Shown in pieces: positions 17,667 to 26,054 of a stretch of DNA of 64,000 bases. Below the pieces are notes generated by a model. It was not told the DNA's origin, searched no databases, and worked only from the letters and a program-made list of their open reading frames with translations. Within the stretch, counting starts at the first letter, position 1, and every line of letters starts with the position of its first letter. Origin of the DNA: Stenotrophomonas maltophilia (lineage in GTDB: Bacteria; Pseudomonadota; Gammaproteobacteria; Xanthomonadales; Xanthomonadaceae); NCBI RefSeq assembly GCF_006974125.1, contig NZ_CP037858.1:4216001-4280000 (forward strand). Direction: 5' to 3'. The position numbers were made by a program, and so were the translations under genes.

Positions 17667-18293
17667 TTAGAGGCGCTGCCACTCGAAGCCGTCGCCACGG
17701 CGGTAGTACACCGCCACCGCACGGCCGTAGACCTTGTCCGCATCGACGAAGCCGAAGAAACGGCCATCGAAGCTGTTGCCGCGGTGGTCGCCCAGCACCA
17801 GCAGCTTGCCGTCCGGCACCACCAGGTCGGCGATGTCCGGGCCGCCCCCCATGTCCAGATCGAGGCGGGCACGGCGTTCACCGAAGGCTTCCACATCCTG
17901 CAGGTCCGCGGTCTGCAGCGGCTGGCCGTTGATGCTCAGGTGCCCTTCGTGCAGCCGCACATGGTCACCGGCCACTGCGGCCACGCGCTTGATCAGGCGG
18001 GTGCCATCGGCCGGCGAATCGAACACCGCCACTTCGCCGCGCTGCGGGGTACCGGTCGCCATCAGTTCCTTGCTGGTGAACGGCAGGCGCAGGCCGTAGG
18101 CACGCATGTCCACCACCACCCGGTCACCAGGCTGCAGGGTCGGCTGCATCGAGCCGCTGGGCACTACGTAGTGGTTGGCCAGGGTATCGCGGGCGGCGGC
18201 GAGCAAGCCGAGCATCACCAGCAGGGGCAACGCCTCCTTCTTCAGCCAGGCCAGCGCACGTTCGGAAAAGGGAGGGCGGGCAACGGCATCCAT
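17667..18293 (-). CDS. lepB: Signal peptidase I
   Basis: A 208-residue type I signal peptidase. One N-terminal membrane anchor (residues ~20-40) is followed by the catalytic serine in VPSGSMQPTLQPGDRVVV, the general-base lysine in GTRLIKRVAAVAGD and the box LVLGDHRGNSFDGRFFGFV. GGAG lies 7 nt before the ATG at 18293. It is shorter than the housekeeping lepB of Gammaproteobacteria (~270 or more residues, two anchors) and is not next to lepA, rnc or era, so it is probably a second, accessory signal peptidase. Its special substrates are unknown. Confidence 0.9.
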   Translation of the reverse strand: MDAVARPPFSERALAWLKKEALPLLVMLGLLAAARDTLANHYVVPSGSMQPTLQPGDRVVVDMRAYGLRLPFTSKELMATGTPQRGEVAVFDSPADGTRLIKRVAAVAGDHVRLHEGHLSINGQPLQTADLQDVEAFGERRARLDLDMGGGPDIADLVVPDGKLLVLGDHRGNSFDGRFFGFVDADKVYGRAVAVYYRRGDGFEWQRL

Positions 18294-18350
18294 GGCAGGC
18301 TCCGGGTAGGTGGTAGCTGCATCAGACCACACATGGGGGGAGAGGTTCCC

Positions 18351-18426
18351 GGTAGCGCCGGGCCGTGCCCGACGGCCGATGGAAACGGGGATGCGGCGCG
18401 TTCACCGGGCATGGCCCGGCGCTACC
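18351..18426. repeat. GTAG palindrome pair
   Basis: GGTAGCGCCGGGCCGTGCCC at 18351-18371 and its inverted partner CGGGCATGGCCCGGCGCTACC at 18406-18426 flank 34 nt. They lie between the divergent lepB and dehydroquinase-like genes. Confidence 0.75.
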
Positions 18427-18541
18427 GATGCAGGGTTACGCAGGTTTTACGCGCTGGACCGGCCACGGGCATCGCACCTTTACGGCCAGCGCGCGCATCG
18501 TGTGCCCACCGCGCCACAGGGCGCATTCCGCAAGGTGTTGT

Positions 18542-18943
18542 ATGACCCTCCTGGTGATCCGCCACGCATCTTCGTCGGCACCGCGCCCGCAATTGCCGAC
18601 GCAGCTGGCCGGCCATCGCGTGCTGTGCAGCGACTGCGCCAGCCTGTCCGAAGTACGCCAGTGCCTGTGCCAGCCGCACGCGCGCTCGGCCGACTGGGTA
18701 CTGCTGGATGTCGGCGTGGCCGATGATGCGCAATGGCAGGCCGAGGGTGGCGCGCTGCAGGCGGCATTGGAACGACTGCCGGCGCAGTACATCGAACTGC
18801 AGGCACCCAGCGAGCCCGGCCTGGAGGCGCGCCTGCGCCTGCAGCATGGCCCCGCCGCGGTGGTGGTGGACCAGCGCAGCCAGCAGGCCGGTTACCCGTT
18901 GTCGCTGGCCATCGTTGGCCACCGCCTGGCACAGGAGGGCTGA
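18542..18943 (+). CDS. Degenerate type II dehydroquinase-like protein, first of tandem pair
   Basis: A 133-residue protein with alternating beta/alpha pattern. It begins MTLLVIRHASS where AroQ has a strand ending NGPN, and its C-terminal half has IELQAPSEPGLEARLRLQHGPA...AGYPLSLAIVGHRLA, matching the AroQ layout EVHLSN..H..REPFRHHS...G.GA.GY.LAL. The catalytic Tyr, the His pair and NGPN are all missing. It is 3 nt upstream of a second such gene, with which it must be cotranscribed. I do not recognise a named family; the fold assignment is inference from pattern and from the clearer similarity of its neighbour. Confidence 0.6.
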   Translation: MTLLVIRHASSSAPRPQLPTQLAGHRVLCSDCASLSEVRQCLCQPHARSADWVLLDVGVADDAQWQAEGGALQAALERLPAQYIELQAPSEPGLEARLRLQHGPAAVVVDQRSQQAGYPLSLAIVGHRLAQEG

Positions 18944-18946
18944 GCC

Positions 18947-19393
18947 ATGTCGATCTTCATCATCCGCGGCCCGGAAGCGGCCGGCGCCTTGATCCGCACC
19001 GCCATGCCACTGCCGGCGCCGGTACTGAAGTCGCTGGTGCATCGCGCGATCGACGCCGGCACCAGTGTGGCGATCCGTGCCTGCGGTTCGGAGCAGGAAC
19101 TGCTGGATGCGCTGCGCGTGGCCGACCACAGCCGTGGCGAGGTGACGCTGCTTGACCCGGGTGCCTGTGCCAACAGCCTGCGCCTGCAGCGGCTGCTGCC
19201 CTACCTGCACAACGCCTACGTGGAAGTGCATGACGACGGCGCGGTCGCCGAGCCGTGCCTGCCGGCCGGTGTCGGCCAGCGCCTGGGCATCGCCGCCGGG
19301 TATGGCGCACAGAGCTATGTGCTGGCGCTGGATATCGCGCTGGATCACCTGGGATTGGCCGAACAGGCAAACCGGGTGCATGTGGGGACGTGA
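18947..19393 (+). CDS. Degenerate type II dehydroquinase-like protein, second of tandem pair
   Basis: A 148-residue protein, the exact length class of AroQ. Landmarks in order: MSIFIIRGPEA (AroQ: ILVLNGPN), helix, strand VAIRACGSEQELLDALR (AroQ: FFQSNHEGELIDWI), VTLLDPGACANSLRLQRLL (AroQ: [20 protein letters not shown]), YVEVHDDGAVAEP (AroQ: VVEVHLSNIHAREP) and IAAGYGAQSYVLALDIAL (AroQ: GFGAQGYLLALEAL). The active-site residues (Arg/Tyr of the lid, Asn of NPGAY, both His) are absent. So it looks like a dehydroquinase fold reused for something else, with its cotranscribed partner. GGAGG precedes the ATG. Confidence 0.7.
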   Translation: MSIFIIRGPEAAGALIRTAMPLPAPVLKSLVHRAIDAGTSVAIRACGSEQELLDALRVADHSRGEVTLLDPGACANSLRLQRLLPYLHNAYVEVHDDGAVAEPCLPAGVGQRLGIAAGYGAQSYVLALDIALDHLGLAEQANRVHVGT

Positions 19394-19395
19394 TG

Positions 19396-19669
19396 GCCGG
19401 GCTGCGCCCGGCACCCGGTAGTGCCGGCCGCTGGCCGGCAACCTCAACAGCAACAGCCGGTTTCCTGGGGGATGGCGGGGTGGGTCCGGTTGCGGGGGAC
19501 GCTGCAAGTACGTCCCTGTAAGCTTGGCCGCGGCATCCATGCCGCAGACACCCCCGCAACCGGACCCACCCCGCCTTCGACAGATCTCCGCGAACTGTCG
19601 GAATGGCATGGCCTGCTTCTGGTGGGTGTCGACCTTGGTCGATACATGGATCCACGCCATGCGTGGATG
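19396..19669. repeat. Composite four-palindrome repeat, copy 2, with inserted SMAG
   Basis: Same order as copy 1: GCCGGGCTGCGCCCGGC at 19396-19412, the long hairpin with perfect 25-bp arms at 19474-19498 and 19551-19575, TGTCGACCTTGGTCGATA at 19627-19644, and the ATCCACGCCATGCGTGGAT palindrome at 19646-19669. A complete SMAG unit (19417-19440) sits between the first and second palindromes and is missing from copies 1 and 3. With the terminator at 19711 this accounts for most of the 369-nt gap. Confidence 0.85.
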
Positions 19670-19710
19670 AGCGGCAAACTGCGGAATCTGTCGATGGCAT
19701 CGATTCAACG

Positions 19711-19740
19711 AATAACGGCGGGGTTTCCCCCGCCGTTATT
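19711..19740. terminator. Bidirectional terminator
   Basis: A perfect 13-bp stem AATAACGGCGGGG/CCCCGCCGTTATT with a 4-nt loop, with A-rich and T-rich flanks. It lies 22 nt beyond the M3 peptidase stop and would also stop rightward transcripts. Confidence 0.85.
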
Positions 19741-19762
19741 TCTTTCGTACTTCAGGTCGCGC

Positions 19763-21919
19763 TTATTTCAGCCCGCGGAACTTCAGCAGCGGTTCCACCG
19801 ACGGATCCTTGCCGCGGAAATCGCGGTACAGGGTCGACAGTTCCACGCTGTTGCCGCGCGAGAGAATCTTGTCGCGGAACTCCTGTCCATTGGCCGCGGT
19901 CAGGCCACCGTGTTCGGTGAACCACTGGTAGGCGTCATGGTCCAGCACTTCCGCCCAGAAGTAAGCGTAGTAACCGGCCGAGTAACCACCCCCCCAGATG
20001 TGGTCGAAGTAGGTGGTGCGGTAGCGCGGCGGCACCTGCGGCAGGTCGACCTTGAACTTCTTCAGCGCGCTGGCTTCAAAGGCGCCAACATCCTGCAGCG
20101 GCGCATCAGCCTTCTGCGTGTGCCAGGCCAGGTCGAGCAGTGCGGCCGACAGGTATTCGGTGGTCGCATAACCCTGGTTGAAGCTGCGTGCCTTGAGGAT
20201 CTTGTCGACCAGTTCCTGCGGCATCGCTTCGCCAGTCTTGTAGTGCTTGGCGTAGTTGGCGAACACCTTCGGATCCAGCGCCCAGTGCTCGTTGAACTGC
20301 GACGGGAACTCGACAAAGTCGCGCGAGGTGGCGGTGCCGGCGATCGACGGGTACTTCACGTTCGAGAACATGCCGTGCAGCGCATGGCCGAACTCATGGA
20401 ACATGGTGGTGACGTCGTCGAAGCTGATCAGCGCAGGCTGGCCGGCGGCCGGCTTGGTGAAGTTGCAGACGTTGTAGACCACCGGCTTGGCACCGGTCAG
20501 GCCATCCTGCTCGACGAACACGTCCATCCAGGCGCCGCCGGACTTGCTGTCACGCTTGAAGTAGTCGGTGTAGAACAGAGCCAGCGAGGTGCCGTCCTTG
20601 TCAAACACTTCGTACACCTTCATGTCCGGGTTGTAGGTCGGAATGTCGGTACGCGGCTTGAAGGTGATGCCGTACAGCTGGGTGGCGGCGTAGAAGACGC
20701 CGTTCTGCAGCACGTTGTCCAGTTCGAAGTACGGCTTGATCTGCGATTCGTCCAGATCGTACTTGGCCTTGCGCACCTGCTCGGCGTAGAAATCCCAGTC
20801 CGAAGCGGCGACCTGGAAACCACCCTTCTGCGCGTCGATCACCTTCTGGATCTCGCCGGCTTCGGCGCGCGCCTTGGCGGTGGCAGCCGGCACGGTGTCG
20901 GTCAGCAGCTTCAGCGCGGCGGCCGGGGTCTTGGCCATCTGGTCGCCCAGCTGGTAGTCGGCGAAGGTGTCGAAGCCGAGCAGCTTGGCCTTCTGCGCGC
21001 GCAGCTGGGCCAGGCGCTGCACGGTCTGCCGGGTGTCGTTGGCATCGCCGCGCTCGGCACGGGTTTCCGAGGCCTTCAGCACGGCGGCGCGCTGGTCGCG
21101 GTCACTCAGCGAACCGAGCACCGGCTGCTGGGTGGTGTTCTGCAACGGCAGCAGGAACTTGCCATCCAGCTTGCGATCCTTGGCTGCATTGGCGGCGTTG
21201 TTGATCGCATTCTCGTCCAGGCCGGCCAGCTTGGCCTTGTCGTCGACAACGACGGCCGCAGCGGCAGTGGCGGCCACCAGGCGGGTATGGAACTGGGTGG
21301 AAAGGGTGGTTTCTTCCACGTTGAGCTTGCGCAGGCTCGCCTTGTCGGCGTCGGACAGCTGCGCGCCGGCGCGCACCAGGCCGTCGTAGTAATGCTCGAC
21401 CAGGCGCTTCTGCACCGGGTCCAGTTCCAGCGTGTCACGCTGGTCGTACAGCGACTTCACGCGCGCGAACAGCTTCGGGTCGAGATTGATCTCGTCCTGG
21501 TGCGCGGCCAGCTTCGGCGCCACTTCTTCCTGGATCTTCTGGCGTGCATCGTTGGTATCGGCCTGGACCAGGCCGAAGAAGATGCGCGACACGCGGGTCA
21601 GGGTCTCGCCGCTGCGCTCCATCGCCACGATGGTGTTGTCGAAGGTGGCCGGCTCACTGCTGTCGGCGATCTTGCGGACATCGGCCAGGTGCTGGCGCAT
21701 GCCTTCCTCGAACGCCGGCAGGTAGTCGCTGTCCTTGATCTTGTCGAACTGCGGCGCCTGGAACGGCAGCGTGCTGGCGCTCAGCAGCGGATTGGTGGAG
21801 GCTTCGGCCGGCTGCTGGGCCGGGGCTTTCTGGGCATCGGACACGGGGGTGGACTCCTTGCCGGAACAGGCCGCCAGCGCCAGGCTGATGGCGGCGGCCA
21901 GGACTACGGTACGCGACAT
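19763..21919 (-). CDS. dcp: M3-family metallopeptidase (peptidyl-dipeptidase Dcp-like lipoprotein)
   Basis: A 718-residue zinc oligopeptidase. The zinc motif HEFGH is in TTMFHEFGHALHG near residue 500, followed by the downstream Glu in FVEFPSQFNEHW; the C-terminal FDHIWGGGYSAGYYAYFWAEV is the M3A substrate-binding region. It starts with a lipoprotein signal (SLALAACSGKES), so it should be exported and lipidated, like other xanthomonad Dcp. The ATG at 21919 is the signal-peptide start; a longer frame adds 24 unrelated residues. It degrades small peptides by releasing C-terminal dipeptides, by family knowledge. Confidence 0.92.
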   Translation of the reverse strand: MSRTVVLAAAISLALAACSGKESTPVSDAQKAPAQQPAEASTNPLLSASTLPFQAPQFDKIKDSDYLPAFEEGMRQHLADVRKIADSSEPATFDNTIVAMERSGETLTRVSRIFFGLVQADTNDARQKIQEEVAPKLAAHQDEINLDPKLFARVKSLYDQRDTLELDPVQKRLVEHYYDGLVRAGAQLSDADKASLRKLNVEETTLSTQFHTRLVAATAAAAVVVDDKAKLAGLDENAINNAANAAKDRKLDGKFLLPLQNTTQQPVLGSLSDRDQRAAVLKASETRAERGDANDTRQTVQRLAQLRAQKAKLLGFDTFADYQLGDQMAKTPAAALKLLTDTVPAATAKARAEAGEIQKVIDAQKGGFQVAASDWDFYAEQVRKAKYDLDESQIKPYFELDNVLQNGVFYAATQLYGITFKPRTDIPTYNPDMKVYEVFDKDGTSLALFYTDYFKRDSKSGGAWMDVFVEQDGLTGAKPVVYNVCNFTKPAAGQPALISFDDVTTMFHEFGHALHGMFSNVKYPSIAGTATSRDFVEFPSQFNEHWALDPKVFANYAKHYKTGEAMPQELVDKILKARSFNQGYATTEYLSAALLDLAWHTQKADAPLQDVGAFEASALKKFKVDLPQVPPRYRTTYFDHIWGGGYSAGYYAYFWAEVLDHDAYQWFTEHGGLTAANGQEFRDKILSRGNSVELSTLYRDFRGKDPSVEPLLKFRGLK

Positions 21920-22030
21920 GTAAAACGCTCCTTGGGCAGACGGTATGGAATACCAGCCCTCCACCCTACTCCTGTCGCGCTCGCCCGGCATGTGCCGGAC
22001 GTGGCGTCTATGCGGCGGCCTGTGACCGGC

Positions 22031-22633
22031 TCAGACCGTGCCGCGGGTCTTGCCCATCCACGGCCGGTAGAACTCGCGGATGGCGGCCATGTCGGCGGCG
22101 TCATCGCCGGTCGGCCGGAACAGCGGGCCGATGCCGATGGTTTTTTCCGGGTAATGGAAATAGGCGGCCAGGATCGGCACGTCGGCCATCCGGGCGATCT
22201 TCAGGAAGCCGGCCTTCCAGTCCTTCACCGCCTTGCGGGTGCCCTCGGGGGTGATGGCGAACCACATCTTCTCGTTGTTGCGCAGCAGGTCCACCGCCTG
22301 GCCCACCGTGCCCTGCGGCGAGCTGCGGTCCAGCGGGATCACGCCCAGCTTGTGCAGCAGCGGGCCCAGCGGCCACCAGAACAGCGAGGCCTTGCCCAGC
22401 ACCTTCACCTTCATGCCCAGCGCGATCTTGGCCGCCATGCCCCACAGGCCATCCCAGTTGGACGAATGCGGCGCGATGATGAACACCAGGCGCGGGATGT
22501 CAGGCAGGGTGCCGGTCACCTTCCAGCCGCCCATGCGCAGGGTGCAGCGCGCCAGCCAGCGCAGGAAGGCGTTGGGTTTGACCTGCGGCATCTGCGGCGG
22601 CACGGCCGGCAGCAACGAAGTCGGCTTGTTCAA
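22031..22633 (-). CDS. 1-acylglycerol-3-phosphate acyltransferase-like protein (PlsC domain)
   Basis: A 200-residue acyltransferase with the HxxxxD catalytic box (APHSSNWDG) and the phosphate-binding PEGTRK box spaced as in PlsC. This small subgroup acts as a lipid acyltransferase of uncertain acceptor. The most plausible start is TTG at 22633, because GGGAG overlapping the arfB stop sits 7 nt before it; a GTG at 22651, inside arfB, lacks a ribosome site and would give 206 residues. The gene is translationally coupled to arfB upstream. No membrane segment is strong. Confidence 0.82.
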   Translation of the reverse strand: MNKPTSLLPAVPPQMPQVKPNAFLRWLARCTLRMGGWKVTGTLPDIPRLVFIIAPHSSNWDGLWGMAAKIALGMKVKVLGKASLFWWPLGPLLHKLGVIPLDRSSPQGTVGQAVDLLRNNEKMWFAITPEGTRKAVKDWKAGFLKIARMADVPILAAYFHYPEKTIGIGPLFRPTGDDAADMAAIREFYRPWMGKTRGTV

Positions 22634-22637
22634 GCAA

Positions 22638-23069
22638 TCACTCCCAGTCACGTGATGAGCGCCCGCGCTTGATCTGCGCGCGCCCGCGTTTGGCGTCCAG
22701 ACGACGCAGTTTCGACCCGAGGGTCGGCTTGGTGGCCTTGCGTGGTTTGGGCACGCTCAGCCCGGCCTGGATGAAGGCCGCCAGCCGCTCGCGCGCATCC
22801 TCGCGATTGCGATCCTGGGTGCGGAAACGTTGCGCGTCGATGACCAGCACGCCTTCGCCGGTCATGCGCCGGTCGCGCCGCGCCAGCAGGCGCGTGCGCA
22901 ACGGTTCGGGCAACGAGGGCGAGTTGGCCACATCGAAACGCAGTTCCACCGCGGTGGAGACCTTGTTGACGTTCTGGCCACCGGCACCACTGGCACGCAC
23001 GAACCGCTCGACGATCTCGCCGTCGGGGATTTCAAGCTGCGCGCTGATGGTGACCGGTCCACTGCCCAT
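22638..23069 (-). CDS. arfB: Alternative ribosome-rescue factor ArfB (peptidyl-tRNA hydrolase)
   Basis: A 143-residue ArfB/YaeJ/ICT1-type peptide-release factor. The catalytic GGQ is in VRASGAGGQNVNKV and the basic C-terminal tail (KRGRAQIKRGRSSRDWE) that enters the mRNA channel is present. It frees stalled ribosomes without stop-codon reading. The ATG at 23069 matches the family length (E. coli 140). It precedes the PlsC-like gene on the same strand with a 4-nt gap to its proposed TTG start. Confidence 0.92.
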   Translation of the reverse strand: MGSGPVTISAQLEIPDGEIVERFVRASGAGGQNVNKVSTAVELRFDVANSPSLPEPLRTRLLARRDRRMTGEGVLVIDAQRFRTQDRNREDARERLAAFIQAGLSVPKPRKATKPTLGSKLRRLDAKRGRAQIKRGRSSRDWE

Positions 23070-23202
23070 CCGCGCATTGTAGCGGCAGCCACGTATCGGA
23101 GTGCGCATCGCGCGCCGTATGCCGCCGATCAGGTACCGAACACGCCGCCTTCGCCTTGGCTGCGGGTATGCTGGCCGTCCCATGTACCGCAGGAAGCTTC
23201 GC

Positions 23203-23739
23203 ATGACCCGCTCCGCACCCGCCCTGCCGTCCCTGCCGTCCCTGCTGCGCCGTGCCGCCCTGTTGCTGGCGCTGGCCGTGGCCAGTGTCCCGGCCCTGGC
23301 CGCACCACCGACCGACGGCGACATCAACCGCCTGCTGTCGGCCTCGCGCGCGCAGAGCATGATCGACACCATGCTGCCGCAGATCGAGGCGATGCAGCAG
23401 CAGCAGTTCCAGCAGGTGGCCGCCCAGCGCCAGCTCAACGCCCAGCAGCAGGAACAGCTGAAGCGGATCCAGGCACGGACCAGCCAGACCCTGCGCCAGG
23501 CCCTGTCGTGGCAGCAGCTGCGGCCGATGTACGTGGACCTGTACAAGAAGACCTTCAGCAAGGAAGACGTGCTGGCGATGGCCGAGTTCTACGAGAGCGC
23601 GGCCGGACAGAGCCTGCTGGACAAGACCCCGGCCCTGATGCAGAACGTGATGGTGGCCATCCAGGCGCGCATGCAGCCGCTGTTCGCGGACCTGCAGAAG
23701 GACCTGGAAGCAATCGTCAACGAGCCGGAAAAGAAGTGA
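23203..23739 (+). CDS. DUF2059 domain secreted protein
   Basis: A 178-residue exported protein. The signal peptide has a twin-Arg-free basic start (MTRSAPALPSLPSLLRRA) and hydrophobic core ending ALAAPP. Residues ~95-160 contain the DUF2059 pattern YVDLYKKTFSKEDVLAMAEFYESAAGQSLL; a Gln-rich coiled segment precedes it. The function of the family is unknown. AGGA lies 8 nt before the ATG at 23203; an ATG at 23182 is an alternative. It is convergent with truC, and a SMAG pair fills the 76 nt between the two stop codons. Confidence 0.85.
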   Translation: MTRSAPALPSLPSLLRRAALLLALAVASVPALAAPPTDGDINRLLSASRAQSMIDTMLPQIEAMQQQQFQQVAAQRQLNAQQQEQLKRIQARTSQTLRQALSWQQLRPMYVDLYKKTFSKEDVLAMAEFYESAAGQSLLDKTPALMQNVMVAIQARMQPLFADLQKDLEAIVNEPEKK

Positions 23740-23814
23740 GGTAGTGCCGGCCGCTGGCCGGCAATCCCAGGACAACGGGAATCAGGCAGCTGCCGGCCAG
23801 CGGCCGGCACTACC
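23740..23814. repeat. SMAG palindrome pair between convergent stop codons
   Basis: Copy one (23740-23763) begins at the base after the DUF2059 stop, copy two (23791-23814) ends one base before the truC stop. The inverted pair is thus the whole shared 3' region and is probably a two-way terminator or mRNA 3' end stabiliser. Confidence 0.9.
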
Positions 23815-23815
23815 G

Positions 23816-24559
23816 TCAGGCGGTTTCTACCTGCCAGTCGAACAGGTCCAGCGCCTTCTGGAACTCGCGGTCCAGCGGCGCACGTACATCCACCACGCCA
23901 CCATCGGGATGCGGGAAGCGCAGGCGCTCGGCGTGCAGCAGCATGCGGTGCACGCCCTGCATGCGGAAGATGCGGTTGTGGCGGCCATCACCGTGGCTGG
24001 TGTCGCCGATCATGTGATGCGACAGGTGCTTGAGGTGCCGGCGGATCTGCCGGAAACGCCCGGTCTGCGGCTGGCAGCGCAGCAGCGCGTAACGCGAGCT
24101 GGTGAACTCACCGACCGGCACCGACAGCTCGCCGGTCGCCAGCCGCTGGAAGTCGGTGATGGCCGGCTTCTTCACCGGCTTGCCCGGGCCGCCATCCAGA
24201 TCATGGTCGACCTGCCAGGAAAGTTCGGCCGGCCAGCCCCGGCAGACCGTCAGGTAGTCCTTCAACACTTCGCCGCCCATCAGCGCCTTGCCCAGCGCGC
24301 TGGCGGTCTCGCGGTCGAAGGCCAGCAGCAGGCAGCCGCTGGTCGCCCGGTCCAGGCGATGCACGAGGAAGATCGGGCGGCCCAGCTGCTCGCGCAGGCG
24401 GTCGGCCAGGAAGTCATCTTCGCCGCGGGCCAGCTTGCTGTCGTGGACCATCAGCCCGGCAGGCTTGTTGACCACGGCCAGGCGTTCATCCAGGTGCAGC
24501 ATCTGCAGGGGCGCGGTGTCGGTCTCGACCGCGGCGAGGGTATCGGGTTCGGTGCTCAC
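23816..24559 (-). CDS. truC: tRNA pseudouridine synthase C (TruC-like)
   Basis: A 247-residue RluA-family enzyme. The catalytic Asp is in HRLDRATSG and the RluA blocks LAVVNKPAGLMVHDSK and TGRFRQIRRHLKHLSHHMIGD are present, the latter being the form seen in TruC, which makes pseudouridine 65 in tRNA. There is no ATG in the right place: a GTG at 24559 is taken, with unclear ribosome site; the frame continues upstream into a SMAG element, which cannot be coding in family terms. It lies downstream of the O-methyltransferase gene on the same strand. Confidence 0.85.
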   Translation of the reverse strand: MSTEPDTLAAVETDTAPLQMLHLDERLAVVNKPAGLMVHDSKLARGEDDFLADRLREQLGRPIFLVHRLDRATSGCLLLAFDRETASALGKALMGGEVLKDYLTVCRGWPAELSWQVDHDLDGGPGKPVKKPAITDFQRLATGELSVPVGEFTSSRYALLRCQPQTGRFRQIRRHLKHLSHHMIGDTSHGDGRHNRIFRMQGVHRMLLHAERLRFPHPDGGVVDVRAPLDREFQKALDLFDWQVETA

Positions 24560-24590
24560 CGCGGGATTATCGGGGCTGGGCACTGAATGG

Positions 24591-24665
24591 GGTAGAGCCG
24601 GCCGCTGGCCGGCTGCCTCCGGGCCGTTGGATTGTTGCGGTTGCCGGCCAGCGGCCGGCACTACC
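24591..24665. repeat. SMAG palindrome pair
   Basis: Units at 24591-24614 and 24642-24665 face each other in the gap between the O-methyltransferase stop and the truC start, both genes being on the minus strand. Such placement would end or attenuate transcripts from the first gene. Confidence 0.85.
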
Positions 24666-24689
24666 GGATCAGGCGCGGGCAATGCGGGG

Positions 24690-25310
24690 TCAGGCGCTGC
24701 GCACGGCCAGCAGCTCGCCGTTGCCCACCGGCACCAGACTGGTGCTGAAGTTCACGTCGGCCTCCAGCAGCGCCCGCAGCGGTTCCATCTCTTCCGCGTG
24801 CGAGGTGGCGTTGTCCACCACCAGCAGGCCGCCCGGGCGCAGCACGCGCCGCAGCTGCGGCCACCAGCCGGCGTACTGACCACGGTCCGAATCGAGGAAC
24901 AGCAGGTCGATGCTGTCCTCAGCGGCCTGCACCAACCACGGCCCGGCATCGCCGTGCACCAGCGTGATGTGCTCGGCCAGACCGCTGCGTGCGAAGTTCG
25001 CACGTGCCATCGCCACCTTGTCCCCGGCGAACTCCAGCGTGGTCACGTGGCCGTCGATGGCAGCGGCAGCCTCGGCCAGCCACAGCGTGGAGTAGCCGTT
25101 GGAGGTGCCGATCTCCAGCACCCGGCGCGCTACCCCGAATCGCACCAGCACCGCCAGGAACTCGCCCGTATCCGGTGTGATGTTGAGCATGCGACGGCCG
25201 CGTTCGACTTCACTGGCGTCGTTTTCGACACCAAGCCGGGTCAGTTCATCCTTCAGTTCCGACAGTTCCAGGGCCATTTTCCGCTGAGCTCGCCATGAGG
25301 CAGCGTCCAT
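24690..25310 (-). CDS. SAM-dependent O-methyltransferase
   Basis: A 206-residue class I methyltransferase of the catechol-O-methyltransferase-like type. The SAM loop is VLEIGTSNGYSTLWLA; the acidic motif after strand 4 is LLFLDSDRGQY and the product-loop LLVVDNATSH is in the usual place. The small size and motif order fit the bacterial COMT-like methyltransferases of phenolic compounds, but no substrate is visible. Start at 25310 (ATG) is used; ATG at 25277 is possible. It is divergent from the polysaccharide cluster. Confidence 0.85.
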   Translation of the reverse strand: MDAASWRAQRKMALELSELKDELTRLGVENDASEVERGRRMLNITPDTGEFLAVLVRFGVARRVLEIGTSNGYSTLWLAEAAAAIDGHVTTLEFAGDKVAMARANFARSGLAEHITLVHGDAGPWLVQAAEDSIDLLFLDSDRGQYAGWWPQLRRVLRPGGLLVVDNATSHAEEMEPLRALLEADVNFSTSLVPVGNGELLAVRSA

Positions 25311-25442
25311 TCTTACCCGAATCCCGGATTTTCGTATTAATCCTAAAGCCGCTGCATTTTCACGCTGAGATAGTTCCCGCCTCCTTCACGCGGGGACAGC
25401 ATGCCTGGCCGCCGCGCACCCGGCTTCCGCTAGGACACAGCC

Positions 25443-26054
25443 ATGACATTGAACATTCTGGCAATCGGTGCCCATCCAGATGACATCGAACTCGGTTGCG
25501 GTGGCAGCCTGGCAAAGCTCGCCCGCGCCGGCTCACGCATCCATGCACTGGTACTCAGCCGCGGCGGCCGCGGCTGCCACGCCGGCATCGATCGCAGCGA
25601 TGAATCGCATCGCGCCCTGCGCCGACTCGGGGTGGCCGAGGTGATCCAGCAGGATTTCCCGGACACGCGATTCCCCGCCTGCCGCAACGACATCATCGCG
25701 TCGATCGAACAGGTCTGCGCCGTGATAGAACCAGGCCGCATCTACACGATGTGTGGCGAGGATCATCACCAGGACCATCGCACTGTTCATGAAGCGTCGA
25801 TCATCGCCTGCCGCCACATTCCGCAGATCCTCTGTTATGAGAGCCCCAGCACCCTGCCGCAGTTCGCGCCGCAGGTGTTCGAGGACATCAGTGCGCAGCT
25901 GGAGCTGAAGATCCACGCGCTGCGCGAGCATGCCAGCCAGGGCGATCGCCACTACATGCAGGAAAGCCACCTCCGCTGCCATGCGCAGTTCCGTGGCCAG
26001 CAGATCGGCATCGGTCCCAGCGAGGGCTTCCTGCCATACCGGTTGGTGCTGTGA
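25443..26054 (+). CDS. PIG-L family deacetylase (YaiS-like)
   Basis: A 203-residue zinc deacetylase of the LmbE/PIG-L fold. The metal/catalytic motif AHPDDIELGCGG is at the N terminus and the third ligand His is in HHQDHRTVHEA. Such enzymes remove N-acetyl groups from GlcNAc-containing substrates. It is the first of four overlapping or nearly touching genes (deacetylase, glycosyltransferase, hexapeptide transferase, outer membrane barrel). E. coli YaiS, a PIG-L protein, lies next to YaiP (glycosyltransferase) and YaiO (barrel), so this is likely the same kind of envelope system. No signal peptide: acts in cytoplasm. Confidence 0.88.
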   Translation: MTLNILAIGAHPDDIELGCGGSLAKLARAGSRIHALVLSRGGRGCHAGIDRSDESHRALRRLGVAEVIQQDFPDTRFPACRNDIIASIEQVCAVIEPGRIYTMCGEDHHQDHRTVHEASIIACRHIPQILCYESPSTLPQFAPQVFEDISAQLELKIHALREHASQGDRHYMQESHLRCHAQFRGQQIGIGPSEGFLPYRLVL

